Of a stretch of DNA of 64,000 bases, positions 43,270 to 51,484 are shown piece after piece. This DNA is from Caulobacter sp. CCUG 60055. GTDB lineage: Bacteria > Pseudomonadota > Alphaproteobacteria > Caulobacterales > Caulobacteraceae. The stretch lies in NCBI RefSeq assembly GCF_022750545.1, contig NZ_PUIC01000002.1:268062-332061 (forward strand), in the 5' to 3' direction. The position numbers and the translations under genes are program-made. The notes under the pieces are model-generated. The model had not been told where the DNA came from, did not search any database, and saw nothing but the letters and a program-made list of their open reading frames with translations. Positions within the stretch are counted from its first letter, which is position 1. Each line of letters starts with the position of its first letter.

Positions 43270-45348
43270 ATGAACTCGCATGTCGTCGCCAACCTGGCTC
43301 GGGGCGTGGCGGTGCTGGTCGTCGCCCTGACGGCCAGCCTCGCCGAGGCCGCCGCCGCGCCGTCTCCCCTCATTCCAAGGCAGGCGTTCTTCGCCGGCGA
43401 GGGTCGGTCAGGGGCCCAGATCAGTCCCGACGGACGCCTCATCGCGTTCCTGGCCCCGCTCGACGGCGTGTCGAACATCTGGGTGGCGCCGCGAGGCGAT
43501 CTCGGCGAGGCGAGGGCGGTGACGCACGAGAAAGCGCGGCCGATCCAGCGGCTCTATTGGGCCCCCAATTCCGCCCAGGTGTTGTTTCTGCGCGACCAGG
43601 GCGGCGCCGAGGACTTCCACCTTATCGGCGCCGATGTCACGACCTCGCGGGTCGTCGACTACACGCCCTTCGAGAACATCAGCGCCCGTCTCCTCAAGCT
43701 CTCGACCAACGGCGGCGACGCCGTGGTCGTGGGGCTCAATAATCGCAACGGTCTCTGGCATGACGTCTATCGGCTGTCGCTGTCGAGCGGCGCCTTGACG
43801 CTGATCTGGCGCAATCCAGACCGCTATAGCGACGTGCTCGTCGATCGCGAGTTCAATGTCGTAATGGGCGTGCGCCCCGCGCCCGACGGGGGGAACATCG
43901 TCGACCGCATCGGGGCCGGCGGCGGTGCGGTCAAGCTTTTCGACGTTCCCTTCGAAGCCAGCCAGACCACGGCTCTGGTGTCGATGGCGCCGGATGGGCG
44001 GACGCTCTACCTGCTCGACAGCCGGGGGCGGAATTCGACGGTGCTGGAAACGCTCGACACCCGCACCGGCGCGATCCGCGTGCTGGGGGCGGACGAGCGG
44101 GTGGACGTCGCGTCGAACTCCGACGGCGGCGTCGGCGGCGACGGAACGCTCATTCTAGACCCGCGCACGGACGCGGTCGTCGGCTATGGCGTGAACCACC
44201 TTACCTTGACGTGGAAGGGCTTGGACAAGGCGACCCGCGCCGACATCGCGACGCTCGACGAAGCGGCCAAGGGAACCTGGTCGGTGGAAAGTCAGTCCGC
44301 AGACAATCGGTTCTGGACGGTGTTGGTGGACCGGGTGACGGAGCCGCCGTCCGACTACCTCTACGATCGTCAAACGCGGACCGTGACCAAGCTCTTCTCG
44401 ACCCGGCCCGAACTGGATGGCGCACGGCTGGCGCCGATGCGCCCCTTGGCCTTGCGCAGCCGCGACGGTTTCACCTTGGTGTCCTACCTGACCTTGCCGC
44501 CGGGGACGTTGACCGACGCCGCCGGCCGGCCTGTCCGGCCGCTTCCCCTCGTACTCTATGTGCATGGAGGCCCCGACGAGCGCGATGTTTACGGCTTCAA
44601 CCCCACGCATCAATGGCTGGCCAACCGGGGTTACGCCGTACTGTCCGTCAACTTCCGGGCCTCCACCGGGTTCGGCAAGGCGTTCGTCAATGCGGGCAAC
44701 CTCGCCTGGCGCGGGGCGATGAGCGACGACCTGATCGACGCCGTTCATTGGGCGCAGGCGAACGGGATCGCCAAGCCGGGGGCGGTGGCGATCTATGGCG
44801 GTTCCTATGGCGGCTATGCGGTGCTCGCCGGCCTGACCCGGCCGGCCGACGGCTATGCTTGCGGCGTCGACCTTTTCGGGCCGTCGAACCTGATCGATCT
44901 CATGCAGATCGACTCCCTTCCGGCCGATTGGCGGCCCAACTACGCCCAACTCGTCCGCCGCTGGGGCGACCCGCGCACGCCAGACGGCCGCGCCTATCTC
45001 GTGGACGCCTCTCCGATCACCCACGTCGACGCCGTGACGCGGCCGCTTCTGGTCGCCCAGGGGCGCAACGATCCCCGAATCCACATGGCGCAGTCGGATC
45101 TGCTCGTGAACACCCTCCGAGCGAGGGGGCGTTCGGTCACCTATGTGAACTTCCCCGACGAAGGTCATGGGTTCATCCGGCGGGAGAACATGCTCGCCAT
45201 GGCGGCGGTCGCCGAAAGTTTTCTGGGCGTCTGTCTCGGCGGGAGGGTGGAAAAGATCGGGCGGGATCTTGTCGGCTCCAGCTTGCAGGTCTCGGCAGGG
45301 GGCGATCTCGTTCCGGGACTGTCGGACGCCGTGAATTCGGCGCGCTGA
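43270..45348 (+). CDS. S9-family prolyl oligopeptidase-like peptidase, secreted
   Basis: Protein of 692 residues from ATG 43270 (GAGG ribosome site) with a signal peptide (about 1-28, LAEAAAA). A beta-propeller occupies about 40-400 and the alpha/beta-hydrolase domain the rest, with the triad Ser512 (GGSYGGYA), Asp601 (GRNDPR) and His633 (DEGHGF). Family members are dipeptidyl or acylaminoacyl peptidases. A tail of about 40 residues after the hydrolase fold is unusual. It probably acts in the periplasm on peptides brought in by the upstream receptor, with which it likely shares a transcript. Confidence 0.9.
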   Translation: MNSHVVANLARGVAVLVVALTASLAEAAAAPSPLIPRQAFFAGEGRSGAQISPDGRLIAFLAPLDGVSNIWVAPRGDLGEARAVTHEKARPIQRLYWAPNSAQVLFLRDQGGAEDFHLIGADVTTSRVVDYTPFENISARLLKLSTNGGDAVVVGLNNRNGLWHDVYRLSLSSGALTLIWRNPDRYSDVLVDREFNVVMGVRPAPDGGNIVDRIGAGGGAVKLFDVPFEASQTTALVSMAPDGRTLYLLDSRGRNSTVLETLDTRTGAIRVLGADERVDVASNSDGGVGGDGTLILDPRTDAVVGYGVNHLTLTWKGLDKATRADIATLDEAAKGTWSVESQSADNRFWTVLVDRVTEPPSDYLYDRQTRTVTKLFSTRPELDGARLAPMRPLALRSRDGFTLVSYLTLPPGTLTDAAGRPVRPLPLVLYVHGGPDERDVYGFNPTHQWLANRGYAVLSVNFRASTGFGKAFVNAGNLAWRGAMSDDLIDAVHWAQANGIAKPGAVAIYGGSYGGYAVLAGLTRPADGYACGVDLFGPSNLIDLMQIDSLPADWRPNYAQLVRRWGDPRTPDGRAYLVDASPITHVDAVTRPLLVAQGRNDPRIHMAQSDLLVNTLRARGRSVTYVNFPDEGHGFIRRENMLAMAAVAESFLGVCLGGRVEKIGRDLVGSSLQVSAGGDLVPGLSDAVNSAR

Positions 45349-45358
45349 GCTTGCGCAC

Positions 45359-45382
45359 AGAGGCGCCCGTGCGGGCGCCTCT
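45359..45382. terminator. Bidirectional terminator hairpin between peptidase and DUF1185 gene
   Basis: AGAGGCGCCC, loop GTGC, GGGCGCCTCT: perfect 10-bp arms in the 32-base gap between convergent stop codons. Confidence 0.7.
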
Positions 45383-45947
45383 AGGCCTTCTCAGCCAGCG
45401 TGATCAAGGGGTTCAGTCGCGTCGACAGGGCCAGCGCCACGACGATCTCATGCGGTCGGGGCGCGTCCGAAAGCCCGATCTCGATCGCGTCGAGCCTTGC
45501 GAAATCCCATTCGTCGCTGGCGCCATGCAGCGGGACGTCGAGCCTCGCGCCAGGCGCGCCGACCTTCACCGTGGATGGGAGGATGGTCTTGCCGAACCCT
45601 ATCGTGCGACGGATCGAGCCGCCCATCCGAGGGTGCAGTATCCACCCGGCGTCGGTCGCCCTGCCGGCGGCGCCGACGATCGCGCCCTTCCCATAGGCCA
45701 GCTTCTGGTCGGCGAGATCGGGAAGTCCGGCCAGGATTCGCTGAGCCAGTTCGTTCCCCAGGAACGCCCCGAGCGCCATCGCCTCCTGATGGCCGATCGC
45801 CTCCAACGCGGGATTCTCGATGACGGCGGCCGCCCAGCCGAGCGAGGGGCGGGCATCGAGCGAAGCCGCTTCGAAGTGGGTGGCGATGCGGAGAATCGCG
45901 CCCGCTGCTCCCAAACGTTCCGTCACAGCCGCATCCTTGCATTGCAT
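45381..45947 (-). CDS. DUF1185 (amino acid synthesis family) protein
   Basis: Protein of 188 residues matching the DUF1185/AA_synth family by YGKGAIVG, HPRMGGSIRRTIGFGK, ILPSTVKVGAPGARLDVPLH and DAPRPHEIVVALA. The molecular function of the family is not established; the name comes from weak association with amino acid metabolism. It is divergent from an amidase gene and shares operator D with it, so it very likely acts on the same substrate or its product. Full family length; soluble cytoplasmic protein. Confidence 0.85.
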   Translation of the reverse strand: MQCKDAAVTERLGAAGAILRIATHFEAASLDARPSLGWAAAVIENPALEAIGHQEAMALGAFLGNELAQRILAGLPDLADQKLAYGKGAIVGAAGRATDAGWILHPRMGGSIRRTIGFGKTILPSTVKVGAPGARLDVPLHGASDEWDFARLDAIEIGLSDAPRPHEIVVALALSTRLNPLITLAEKA

Positions 45948-45962
45948 CGAGGTTATTAGTTA

Positions 45963-45980
45963 TATTTATTATTATAAATT
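45963..45980. promoter_or_regulatory. AT-rich operator D, between DUF1185 and amidase genes
   Basis: TATTTATTATTATAAATT, 15 bases upstream of the DUF1185 start and 30 bases upstream of the amidase start. It matches operator C except near the end of the second half-site, and matches operator A in both half-sites. One site can repress both divergent genes. Confidence 0.65.
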
Positions 45981-46010
45981 AGATTTGTCGCGGCGATTGT
46001 GGCGGGAGAC

Positions 46011-47402
46011 ATGCCGATCATCGGGCCTCAGGACACGTCGGGCATGGAGCGCGCCTACCGCGCGCGGGAAATCTCTCCCGTCGAAGCCGTAGAAGCCGCC
46101 TTGGACGCGGCGGAAGCGACCCAGGACACCCTCAACGCCTTCGTCTTCATCGATCGGGAAGGCGCGCTTCGCGCCGCGGCCGAATCTGAGATGCGGTGGC
46201 GGGCGGGCTCGCCGCTCAGTCCGCTCGACGGCGCGCCGGTATCCGTGAAGGACAATATTCACGTCGAAGGCCTGCCGACGTCATATGGATCGCTGGCGAC
46301 GACGGAGGAGAAACGGTGGGGCCCTGACAGCCCCAGCGTGGCGCGCATGCGCGAAGCCGGCATGGCGATCATCGGCAAGACCACGCTTCCGGACCACGCC
46401 TTCAAGGTCACGACTGAAAGTCCCCTGACGGGCGTCACCCGCAATCCGTGGAATCCGGCCCATACGCCAGGAGGCTCCAGCGGCGGCGCGGCGGCGGCGG
46501 TGGGCGGCTTCGGGGGGCTGGCTCTGGGGACGGATGGCGGCGGATCCATCCGCGTGCCGGCCGCCTGGACGGGCGTCGTGGGTTTCAAGCCCAGCCTTGC
46601 GCGCGTCCCGCATCATCCTCGTGGGACGTTCGGGCCGCTGAGCCATGTGGGGCCCCTGGCCCGGAACGTACGCGACGTCGCACGATTGATGTCGATCATC
46701 GCAAAGCCGGATTCGCGCGACTGGTACGCGTCCGGCGATCGCGGCGACGATTTTGAGACCCCGCTTTCGGCGCAGGCGCAACCAATGCGCATCGCGTTGA
46801 GTCCCACGCTCGGCCTGGGCGTCGAGGTCGTCGGCAGCGAGATCAGGACCGCGGTGGAAGCGGCGGCGCGGGTGTTCGAGCAACTCGGTTGCGACGTGCG
46901 CCTTATGGATCCTCCAGCGGTCCGCGAGGCGGTCGACCTTCACGGCTACATGTGGGTTTCCTTCTGCGCCTTGCTTTCGCAGCGGTTCGGGCATGCTGCG
47001 AGCGAGTTGGATGTCGGGCTTCGGCGTGCGGCGGCCCTCGGCGCCAGCCTGAGGCCGACGGAGGTGACGGACCTCTTCGTGCGGCGCGGCGACCTCGGGT
47101 CCGTTTTCTGGCGGTTCTTCGAGGACTACGATCTGGTCCTGGCCCCGACGGCCCCATGCACCGCGCCGGCCATCGCCGACCTCGATGAGGCCCAGCCCTT
47201 CCGGGTGCTGACGACGTCGTGGTGCAACCTGGTGGGGCTTCCTGCGATCAGCGTTCCGTGCGGCCTGGCCCGGAACGGTCTGCCGATCGGACTGCAGATC
47301 GTCGGCGGCCCGCGCGCCGATCTCGCCGTGCTGAAGGCCGCCTTCGCCTACGAGCACGCTCGCGGCCCGATGCAGAGTCCGCCGTCGGTGCTGGCGGTCT
47401 AA
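46011..47402 (+). CDS. Amidase signature family enzyme
   Basis: Protein of 463 residues with the Ser-cisSer-Lys triad: Lys80 (VSVKDNI), cis-Ser in TPGGSSGG (about 156) and nucleophile Ser179 (DGGGSIR). ATG 46011 is preferred (GGGAG five bases upstream) over GTG 45999. No signal peptide, so it is cytoplasmic. Closest-looking relatives are aryl-acylamidase or indoleacetamide-hydrolase type amidases and GatA-like enzymes; the substrate is unknown. It is co-controlled with the DUF1185 gene through operator D. Confidence 0.9.
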   Translation: MPIIGPQDTSGMERAYRAREISPVEAVEAALDAAEATQDTLNAFVFIDREGALRAAAESEMRWRAGSPLSPLDGAPVSVKDNIHVEGLPTSYGSLATTEEKRWGPDSPSVARMREAGMAIIGKTTLPDHAFKVTTESPLTGVTRNPWNPAHTPGGSSGGAAAAVGGFGGLALGTDGGGSIRVPAAWTGVVGFKPSLARVPHHPRGTFGPLSHVGPLARNVRDVARLMSIIAKPDSRDWYASGDRGDDFETPLSAQAQPMRIALSPTLGLGVEVVGSEIRTAVEAAARVFEQLGCDVRLMDPPAVREAVDLHGYMWVSFCALLSQRFGHAASELDVGLRRAAALGASLRPTEVTDLFVRRGDLGSVFWRFFEDYDLVLAPTAPCTAPAIADLDEAQPFRVLTTSWCNLVGLPAISVPCGLARNGLPIGLQIVGGPRADLAVLKAAFAYEHARGPMQSPPSVLAV

Positions 47403-47454
47403 GCTGCGGCGTCCCCAGTTTGGGGCTGAGGGGCTGGCTTGTCGACGCGCGCGG

Positions 47455-47520
47455 TTCGGCCGATTTCATTCAAGCGTCACCGCTTTCCGCCGGACCGATC
47501 CGCTATGCGGTCTAGCTGGT
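47455..47520 (+). pseudogene. IS6-family transposase remnant 3 (N-terminal scrap)
   Basis: GGCCGATTTCATTCAAGC..TCACCGC.TTCCGCCGGA and CGCTATGCGGTCTAG match the N-terminal codons of remnant 1 (37030-37095), including the shared preceding GCGCG.. stretch. The frame breaks within 25 codons. The rest of 47403-47731 holds no gene, only weak dyads (TGTCA..TGACA at 47670-47690). Confidence 0.7.
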
Positions 47521-47702
47521 GCTGACAGGTTAAGTCCCGATTGCTGGTTGTGACCGTGTGGAGCAACCCGTCCATGCGGGAAATGTTAGTAAAATCAATG
47601 CGGCGTCAGAGTCGCAAACTCGTCGCGCACGTGAGCAATTCTCGCGCGAAGCGAGTTGCGGCTTTGACCTGTCAATACCGCGAACTGACACCTTCCACGA
47701 TT

Positions 47703-47736
47703 CATAGGCGCGGCGACGATCGGCGCCGCGCCTATG
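47703..47736 (-). terminator. Strong hairpin at the end of the metallo-beta-lactamase gene
   Basis: CATAGGCGCGGCG (47703-47715) and CGCCGCGCCTATG (47724-47736) form perfect 13-bp arms around an 8-base loop, overlapping the stop codon of the upstream minus-strand gene. Confidence 0.6.
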
Positions 47737-48988
47737 GATCGCAGGCGAAGGGGCCATGCACCGTAAGCACTTGGTCGCGCTCGTCGCGATTGTCGGTCAC
47801 GATCACCTGGTAGCTGGCGCCGCCCGGCGCCACACGCAGGATCACGTGGCCCCCGCGGCTGGCCAGCCTGTCGGTAAGCCACGGATGGGTCGCGGCGTTG
47901 GCGTCTGACAGGCCCGTCGCGAAGATCTCGCGGGGGCCGGGATAGAGGCGGCGGCTCAACATTCTTTCCAGGCTTGTGCTGCTCGGATGGGCCGCGTGCC
48001 AGGCCTGAATGATCCAGGTTCGCGGCCGCAGGGCGCGAACCGTCTCGGCGCCGGTGGCGTCGAACATGCCGTGATGCGGCGCCACGGCGACCGCGACGCG
48101 CCCGCTTGCGCGCGCCGCGGCGCTTTCCACGTCGCGCCAGGGCAGGGCGCCGTCATAGGTGCTGCTGGTCAGGTCGCCGGCCGCAAAATAGTCGAACGCG
48201 CCGTAGCGAAGTCGGATCGCGGTCGAACAGGCGTTCTCGTCGGGCAGGTCGTCGGCCGGCAAGCTCTCGAGCGGGGGGAACAGGCGGCGGGTCGTGTCGC
48301 GGTCGCCGGTCCAGACCTCGCCGTTGGCGGCGAGGTTGCGGATCTCGAAAGATGGAAAGGCCGTCGGATCTCGCCGCAGGCGCAACTGATCGTCGGCCCC
48401 CGCCCGAAAGCGCTCCACCGCCTCGCCGCGGCCGACGCGCGCGGCGATGAAGGCCTGATAGTTGAGCGCAAACGGGGCGGTCCAGGGCCGCGGAAAAGCG
48501 TAGTCGGGATAGCCGCGGTCGACGACGAGGCCGATCGGAACGATGGCGGCCACGTCGCTGACGCCGGTGAGGCGATAGCGGCCGTCGGGCGCTGGAGGCG
48601 AGATCTCCTGGACATCACCGACATGGTCGGGATGCAGGTGGGTGACCAGCAGCATGTCCAGCCGCCCCGCGCCGGCCTCGGCCAGCCGGCGCAGGGCGTA
48701 GCGGCCGATCCATTCGCCCGGGCGCCGCTCGGCGCCGGGGCGAATGTCGAGCGCTGGCGGCGCCGGTGTGGCCGAAGCGCCGGCGTCGATCATCAGGCTC
48801 GTACCGTCGGGGCCGATGACGAGGGTGGCGTCGCCGCGGCCGGTGGCGATGTGGTGGATGTCGAGCCCGCCCGCTCGCCAGGGCCGCAGCGGCGCGCCGG
48901 CCGCGTCGGCCCGCTCGCCGGCGTAGGCGGGCAGGGCGAGGGCGGCGGGGGCCGCCCGTATCAGGCCGCGACGTGTCCAGCCGCCCAT
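47732..48988 (-). CDS. Exported metallo-beta-lactamase-fold hydrolase (ComEC-like domain)
   Basis: Protein of 418 residues. The N-terminus carries a twin-arginine-like sequence (WTRRGLIRAAPAALALPAYA), suggesting export in folded form. The metal site HLHPDH (His117, His119, Asp121, His122), DAG at 68-70, AGDL and a late HHGM are typical of the MBL fold, closest in pattern to the ComEC/Rec2 hydrolase domain. The ATG at 48988 overlaps the receptor stop (TGATG), so it is translated together with the STN receptor. Nuclease, phosphodiesterase or lactonase activity are all possible. Confidence 0.8.
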   Translation of the reverse strand: MGGWTRRGLIRAAPAALALPAYAGERADAAGAPLRPWRAGGLDIHHIATGRGDATLVIGPDGTSLMIDAGASATPAPPALDIRPGAERRPGEWIGRYALRRLAEAGAGRLDMLLVTHLHPDHVGDVQEISPPAPDGRYRLTGVSDVAAIVPIGLVVDRGYPDYAFPRPWTAPFALNYQAFIAARVGRGEAVERFRAGADDQLRLRRDPTAFPSFEIRNLAANGEVWTGDRDTTRRLFPPLESLPADDLPDENACSTAIRLRYGAFDYFAAGDLTSSTYDGALPWRDVESAAARASGRVAVAVAPHHGMFDATGAETVRALRPRTWIIQAWHAAHPSSTSLERMLSRRLYPGPREIFATGLSDANAATHPWLTDRLASRGGHVILRVAPGGASYQVIVTDNRDERDQVLTVHGPFACDP

Positions 48989-51378
48989 CAGAACCGCGCC
49001 GAAAGCATCACGCCCCAGGTGCGGGGCTCGCCGAGATATTCGGCCAGGACGCCCTGGGTGGAGGGCGTCAGCAGATACTCGACATCCGTGAGGTTCTTGA
49101 CCCAGGCGCTGATCCGCCAGGCGCGGCTCGGCGCCTCGTAGCCGAGCGTCAGATTGGTCAGGGCGTAGGCGCCGACATAGAGGTTGGGGTCCTTCGTCGC
49201 GCCGGTGTAGTAGCCGTCGGTATAGGCCCAGCTCGCCGAACCGATCAGATAGCCGGCCGAGCCGAGCGGCAGATCGACATCGGCGGCCAGGGCGCCGCGG
49301 TTGACGGGCGAGGAGCCCAAGGGGTTGCCGGTGTTCACCACGCCGCCAGGAATGACGAAATTGTCGTAACGCGTGTCGAGATAGCCGTAGTTGGCCATCA
49401 GGTTGAGCCAGGACGTCGGCTTGTAGCGGATCTCGATTTCGCCGCCCTTCGCGGTCGCCTGGGCGGCGTTGGTGATGGTGAGCACCCGGGTGAGGTTGTT
49501 GAAGAACAGCTCCTGCTTGTCCTCGTAGTCCATGTGGAACACCGCGGCGTTGATCTGCAGGCGGTTCTCCAGCCACTGCGATTTCACCCCGAGCTCGTAG
49601 TTGGTGACCGTTTCGGGAGCGAAGGGGAGGGTCAGCGCCGCCAGCGTGGCGGCGTCGGTGTTGAAACCGCCGGCTGTATAGCCCCGCGTGACGCTGGCGT
49701 AGACGCGCAGGTCCGGTTGCGGGCTCCAGCTCAGGACCGCTCGCGGCGTCAGTTCGCTCCAGCTCGCCTTGAGGTCCCGCGCCGAGAAGCTGCCGGTCGC
49801 AGGCCGGATGAAATCGGTGCGCAGCAGCGAGGCGATCTTCTCGTCGTGCGTGTAGCGGGCGCCCAGGGTGAGGTCGAACTCGGCCGGCAGATGAACGACG
49901 CCATCGACGAAGACGGCGTAGCTACGGGTCTTCACCGACTGATCGGTGAGGACGTCGGCGCTGACGGCGCCAGTGCGCGCGGCCAGACTGCGCGCGCGCA
50001 GCTGACGCTTGGCGTCCTCATCGGAGAGATAGGCGCCGGCCACGAAGTCGCCGTGTTCCCATTTGGGGCTGGCGTAGCGCAGCTCCTGGGACAACAGGCC
50101 GACCTGATCGACATCGCGGTTGACGGCCTGGCTCGCCGTTCCAGTGAGAAACTCGTAGCTGGCGCCGGTCCCGGAATAGTCCTCGCCGGACTGCGAGCGC
50201 CGATAGCCGGTGATCGAGGTCACCTGGCCGACCGGCGCCGACCAGTAGACGCGCGCCGAGGCGCCCCATTGATTACGGGCGAAGTCCTGAACATAGCCCA
50301 GTTCCGAGGTGCGGCGATCGCCGTCCGCGCCGGCGCCCTTGGATGACAGCGTGCGCCCGCCGTTCTGATCGTCGCTATAGTCGGCGCCGAGCAAAACTTC
50401 GAGCGTCTCATGCGGGCGCAGGCGCAACTGGCCGCGGAGGCTGCGGCTGTCGAGATCGTCCTGCTCGCGGCCGGTCAGACGGTCGCGTCCGTAGCCGCTG
50501 TGGCTCTTGAGCGATCCGGCCAAGCGCAAGACGGCGGCTTCCTCCAAGGGGAGGTCGACGCGGCCGTCCAGTTGCCGCAGGTCGTAGTCGCCGACGCCTG
50601 CGCGGACGATCGCGGCGGGGGTGGAGAAGCTGGGCTTGCCGGTGTCTAGGATGATGGCGCCGCCGGTCACGTTGCGCCCGAACAGCGTACCCTGCGGGCC
50701 CTTGAGCACCTGCACCGAATTCAGGCCATAGAGATCGAACGTCGCGGCGCTGTTGCGCGGGATGAACAGGTCGTCGAGGACGACCGCCACCGGCTTGTTC
50801 GCGCCGATCTGGGTGAAGGTGTTGGTCGCGCCGCGAATGGCGATGGTCGGGCTGCTGTAGCTGAACGACGAGACGAGCAGGCCTGGCGTCAGTCGCGATA
50901 TGTCGCGAAGACTCTCCAGGCGATAGGTTTCCGCCGCCCGTCCGGAGAAGGCGGTCAGGGTGATCGGCACATCCTGGGCCGCTTCCTCGCGCTTCTGGGC
51001 CGTAACGATGATCTTCTCGACCATGCTCGGCTCGACGTCGCCGGCTTCGAGGCTGCTGGCGGCCTTGGGCGCGGCTCGACGCAGCACGATGATTCCGTTG
51101 CTGTCGGAGGCGATCTCCAGCCCCGTGCCCGCAATCAGAAGGCGAAGGGCTGCGCGGGTCTCGTAGGCCCCCCTCAGAGGCGCGGTGCGCAGGGGCTCCA
51201 GACCTTCGGCGGGCGCTACGACCTGCAGTCCGGCCTGGCGCGCAAAGGTCGAAATGGCCTGGGCGGCTGGCTGGGCCGGAATGTCGAAAACCCGGATCTC
51301 CGCCGCTCCGGCCGGGGAGGCGGCGGAGAGCATCGTCACAGCGGCCGCACCGCCCATCAGTTTCAGCATCATGTTCAC
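48988..51378 (-). CDS. TonB-dependent receptor with STN domain (FecA-type transducer)
   Basis: Receptor of 796 residues: signal peptide (1-26), STN domain (about 32-105, FDIPAQPAAQAISTFARQAGL, LIAGTGLEIA), TonB-box-like VEKIIVTAQKREE, plug (LNSVQVLKGPQGTLFGRNV) and barrel ending LSARF. It is the receptor of a FecI-FecR module encoded just upstream on the same strand, in the classical order sigma, antisigma, receptor. Coupled to the MBL-fold gene. Siderophore or another chelate is possible, but the ligand is not readable. Confidence 0.9.
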   Translation of the reverse strand: MNMMLKLMGGAAAVTMLSAASPAGAAEIRVFDIPAQPAAQAISTFARQAGLQVVAPAEGLEPLRTAPLRGAYETRAALRLLIAGTGLEIASDSNGIIVLRRAAPKAASSLEAGDVEPSMVEKIIVTAQKREEAAQDVPITLTAFSGRAAETYRLESLRDISRLTPGLLVSSFSYSSPTIAIRGATNTFTQIGANKPVAVVLDDLFIPRNSAATFDLYGLNSVQVLKGPQGTLFGRNVTGGAIILDTGKPSFSTPAAIVRAGVGDYDLRQLDGRVDLPLEEAAVLRLAGSLKSHSGYGRDRLTGREQDDLDSRSLRGQLRLRPHETLEVLLGADYSDDQNGGRTLSSKGAGADGDRRTSELGYVQDFARNQWGASARVYWSAPVGQVTSITGYRRSQSGEDYSGTGASYEFLTGTASQAVNRDVDQVGLLSQELRYASPKWEHGDFVAGAYLSDEDAKRQLRARSLAARTGAVSADVLTDQSVKTRSYAVFVDGVVHLPAEFDLTLGARYTHDEKIASLLRTDFIRPATGSFSARDLKASWSELTPRAVLSWSPQPDLRVYASVTRGYTAGGFNTDAATLAALTLPFAPETVTNYELGVKSQWLENRLQINAAVFHMDYEDKQELFFNNLTRVLTITNAAQATAKGGEIEIRYKPTSWLNLMANYGYLDTRYDNFVIPGGVVNTGNPLGSSPVNRGALAADVDLPLGSAGYLIGSASWAYTDGYYTGATKDPNLYVGAYALTNLTLGYEAPSRAWRISAWVKNLTDVEYLLTPSTQGVLAEYLGEPRTWGVMLSARF

Positions 51379-51484
51379 GCGCTCGTGCTCCCCCAGGGCC
51401 GCTCCGGTCGGCGACCGGGTTCTTGGCCTTGGATGCAGGAGCGAGGCGTTCCCGCCATCCGGCGGCGCCGGCTTCGTAAGAAGC

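Noticed and set aside
41773..45348. Reading the S9 peptidase as a 1191-residue protein
   Set aside because: The first 499 codons overlap the receptor in another frame and are noise; ATG 43270 gives a ribosome site and signal peptide.
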